In this document: positions 63,829 through 64,000 of the stretch, one piece after another
Numbering within the stretch: position 1 is the first letter of the stretch
How the letters are laid out: every line of letters starts with the position of its first letter
Assembly: GCA_028622995.1 (NCBI GenBank)
Contig: JAJQJQ010000008.1
Span: 3,782,001 to 3,846,000 of the forward strand
Length of the DNA: 64,000 nt
Source of the DNA: Panagrolaimus kolymaensis
Taxonomy: Eukaryota; Nematoda; Chromadorea; Rhabditida; Panagrolaimidae
Reading direction: 5' to 3'
Program-made: the position numbers and the translations under genes
Notes under the pieces: model-generated
Database searches by the model: none
The model's input: the letters and a program-made list of their open reading frames with translations, nothing else
What the model was told of the DNA's origin: nothing

Positions 63829-64000
63829 AATAAAGCATCTTCAGTTGCTAAAAATTCTGTAAAAAAACTTTCAAACAGAAGTTTGATATTTTTAAATTTT
63901 TATTTTGGATTGGAAACTATGCCACCCTTTTCTCTTCGACGAGAAATAAATGTTTTTGGCTTTTAATAAAGCATCTTCAGTTGCAAAAAATTCTGTAAAA

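Larger units (their letters stand above)
1..64000 (+). repeat. 136-bp satellite DNA array filling the window
   Basis: Every part of the window aligns to one monomer that reads, in order, AATAAAGCATC, CAGTTG(T/C)TAAAAATTC, a variable GATGAAAAACATTC-like block, AAACACAAGTTT, an AT-rich central module, GAAACTATGCC, a TTTTCTCTTCGA dyad and AATAAATGTTTTTGGC. Successive TTGGC motifs at 105, 241 and 377 give a 136-bp period. Counting phase over the window gives about 288 monomers to 39243, about 112 to 54444 and 70 more to 63964. All copies are in the same orientation and no unique spacer exceeds a few bases. Such arrays are known from eukaryotic centromeres and heterochromatin; that role is inferred here. 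The array continues beyond both window edges. Confidence 0.98.
54309..64000 (+). repeat. Type-A'' domain in strict 136-bp phase
   Basis: From 54436 to 63956 the TTGGC motif shows a span of 9520 bp, exactly 70 x 136, so there is no net insertion or deletion over 70 monomers. Monomers have the type-A central module with three hallmark forms: TTCTGTAAAAAAACTTTC with AAACAGAAGTTTG; TTCAGCTGAAAAACATTC with AAGTTTG(A/T)TATT; and ACTATACCATCTTTTTC with CGACGAG, against ACTATGCCACCC with CGAGGAG. A shifted T at about 57640 (AAATTTTTTATTTGG) conserves total length. Confidence 0.92.

Noticed and set aside
1..64000. CRISPR array
   Set aside because: Repeats are 136 bp and contiguous, with no unique spacers and no cas genes; variation is substitutions within the repeat.
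1..64000. CENP-B box in the monomer
   Set aside because: TTCG occurs in TTCGAAAC and CTTCGAG, but the required downstream A and CGGG bases of the 17-bp box are absent in all monomer types.
1..64000. Assembly artefact from repeat collapse or looping
   Set aside because: Private mutations, chimeric monomers and offset steps of whole monomers give a consistent history. However, copy number can still be wrong and needs read support; the point is not excluded for the longest near-identical units (19794-23020).
1..64000. Bacterial or phage repeat region, rRNA, tRNA or telomere
   Set aside because: No cloverleaf, rRNA core motif, short telomeric repeat, ribosome binding sites or operon structure was seen; the arrangement is a eukaryote-style satellite.

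Overview
The whole 64-kb window is one uninterrupted tandem array of satellite DNA. I found no gene, RNA gene, transposon, CRISPR array or unique sequence. The basic unit is 136 bp and about 26% G+C (36 G/C in a reference monomer counted by eye). Roughly 470 copies lie head to tail, all in the same orientation. An array of this size, built from a monomer shorter than a nucleosome core and organised into higher-order repeats (HORs), is typical of eukaryotic centromeric, pericentromeric or other heterochromatic DNA. The sequence alone does not identify the species or clade.

Layout. (1) 1-39243: about 288 type-A monomers, defined by the module GATATTTTTAAATTTTTATT between a conserved CAAGTTT and GAAAC. 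Subdomains are 1-5821 (simple mixtures of two A variants), 5822-9220 (AGTAGTT variants and a 9-mer duplication), 9221-12477 (return of the first type), 12478-36124 (HOR domain with units of 13-16 monomers) and 36125-39243 (135-bp forms that open a reading frame). (2) 39244-43301: a sharp switch to type B, in which the 28-bp central module is replaced by an unrelated-looking AT-rich module of equal length; the domain is itself duplicated with a 1757-bp period and contains a 3-monomer island of type A. (3) 43302-54308: a mosaic of B monomers and a third form, A' (CTCATCGACGAG), with a tandem duplication of 2173 bp. (4) 54309-64000: type A'' (ATACCATCTTTTT, CGACGAG), in which every monomer start I checked keeps exact 136-bp phase; it resolves into a strict 272-bp dimer from 59341. 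Rare C monomers (GAAACTTAGCC) stand at 54309, 54717 and 63693.

How it works together: no coding system is visible. The array records repeated rounds of unequal exchange or replication slippage in whole-monomer steps, with nested 2-, 3-, 4-, 6-, 8-, 9- and 13-16-monomer periods. Conserved elements in nearly all monomers are an 18-bp near-palindrome centred on TCGA and two AATAAA hexamers 20 bp apart on the + strand. The open reading frames in the window (up to 185 aa + strand and 176 aa - strand) are by-products of 135-bp repeat units and are not annotated as genes.
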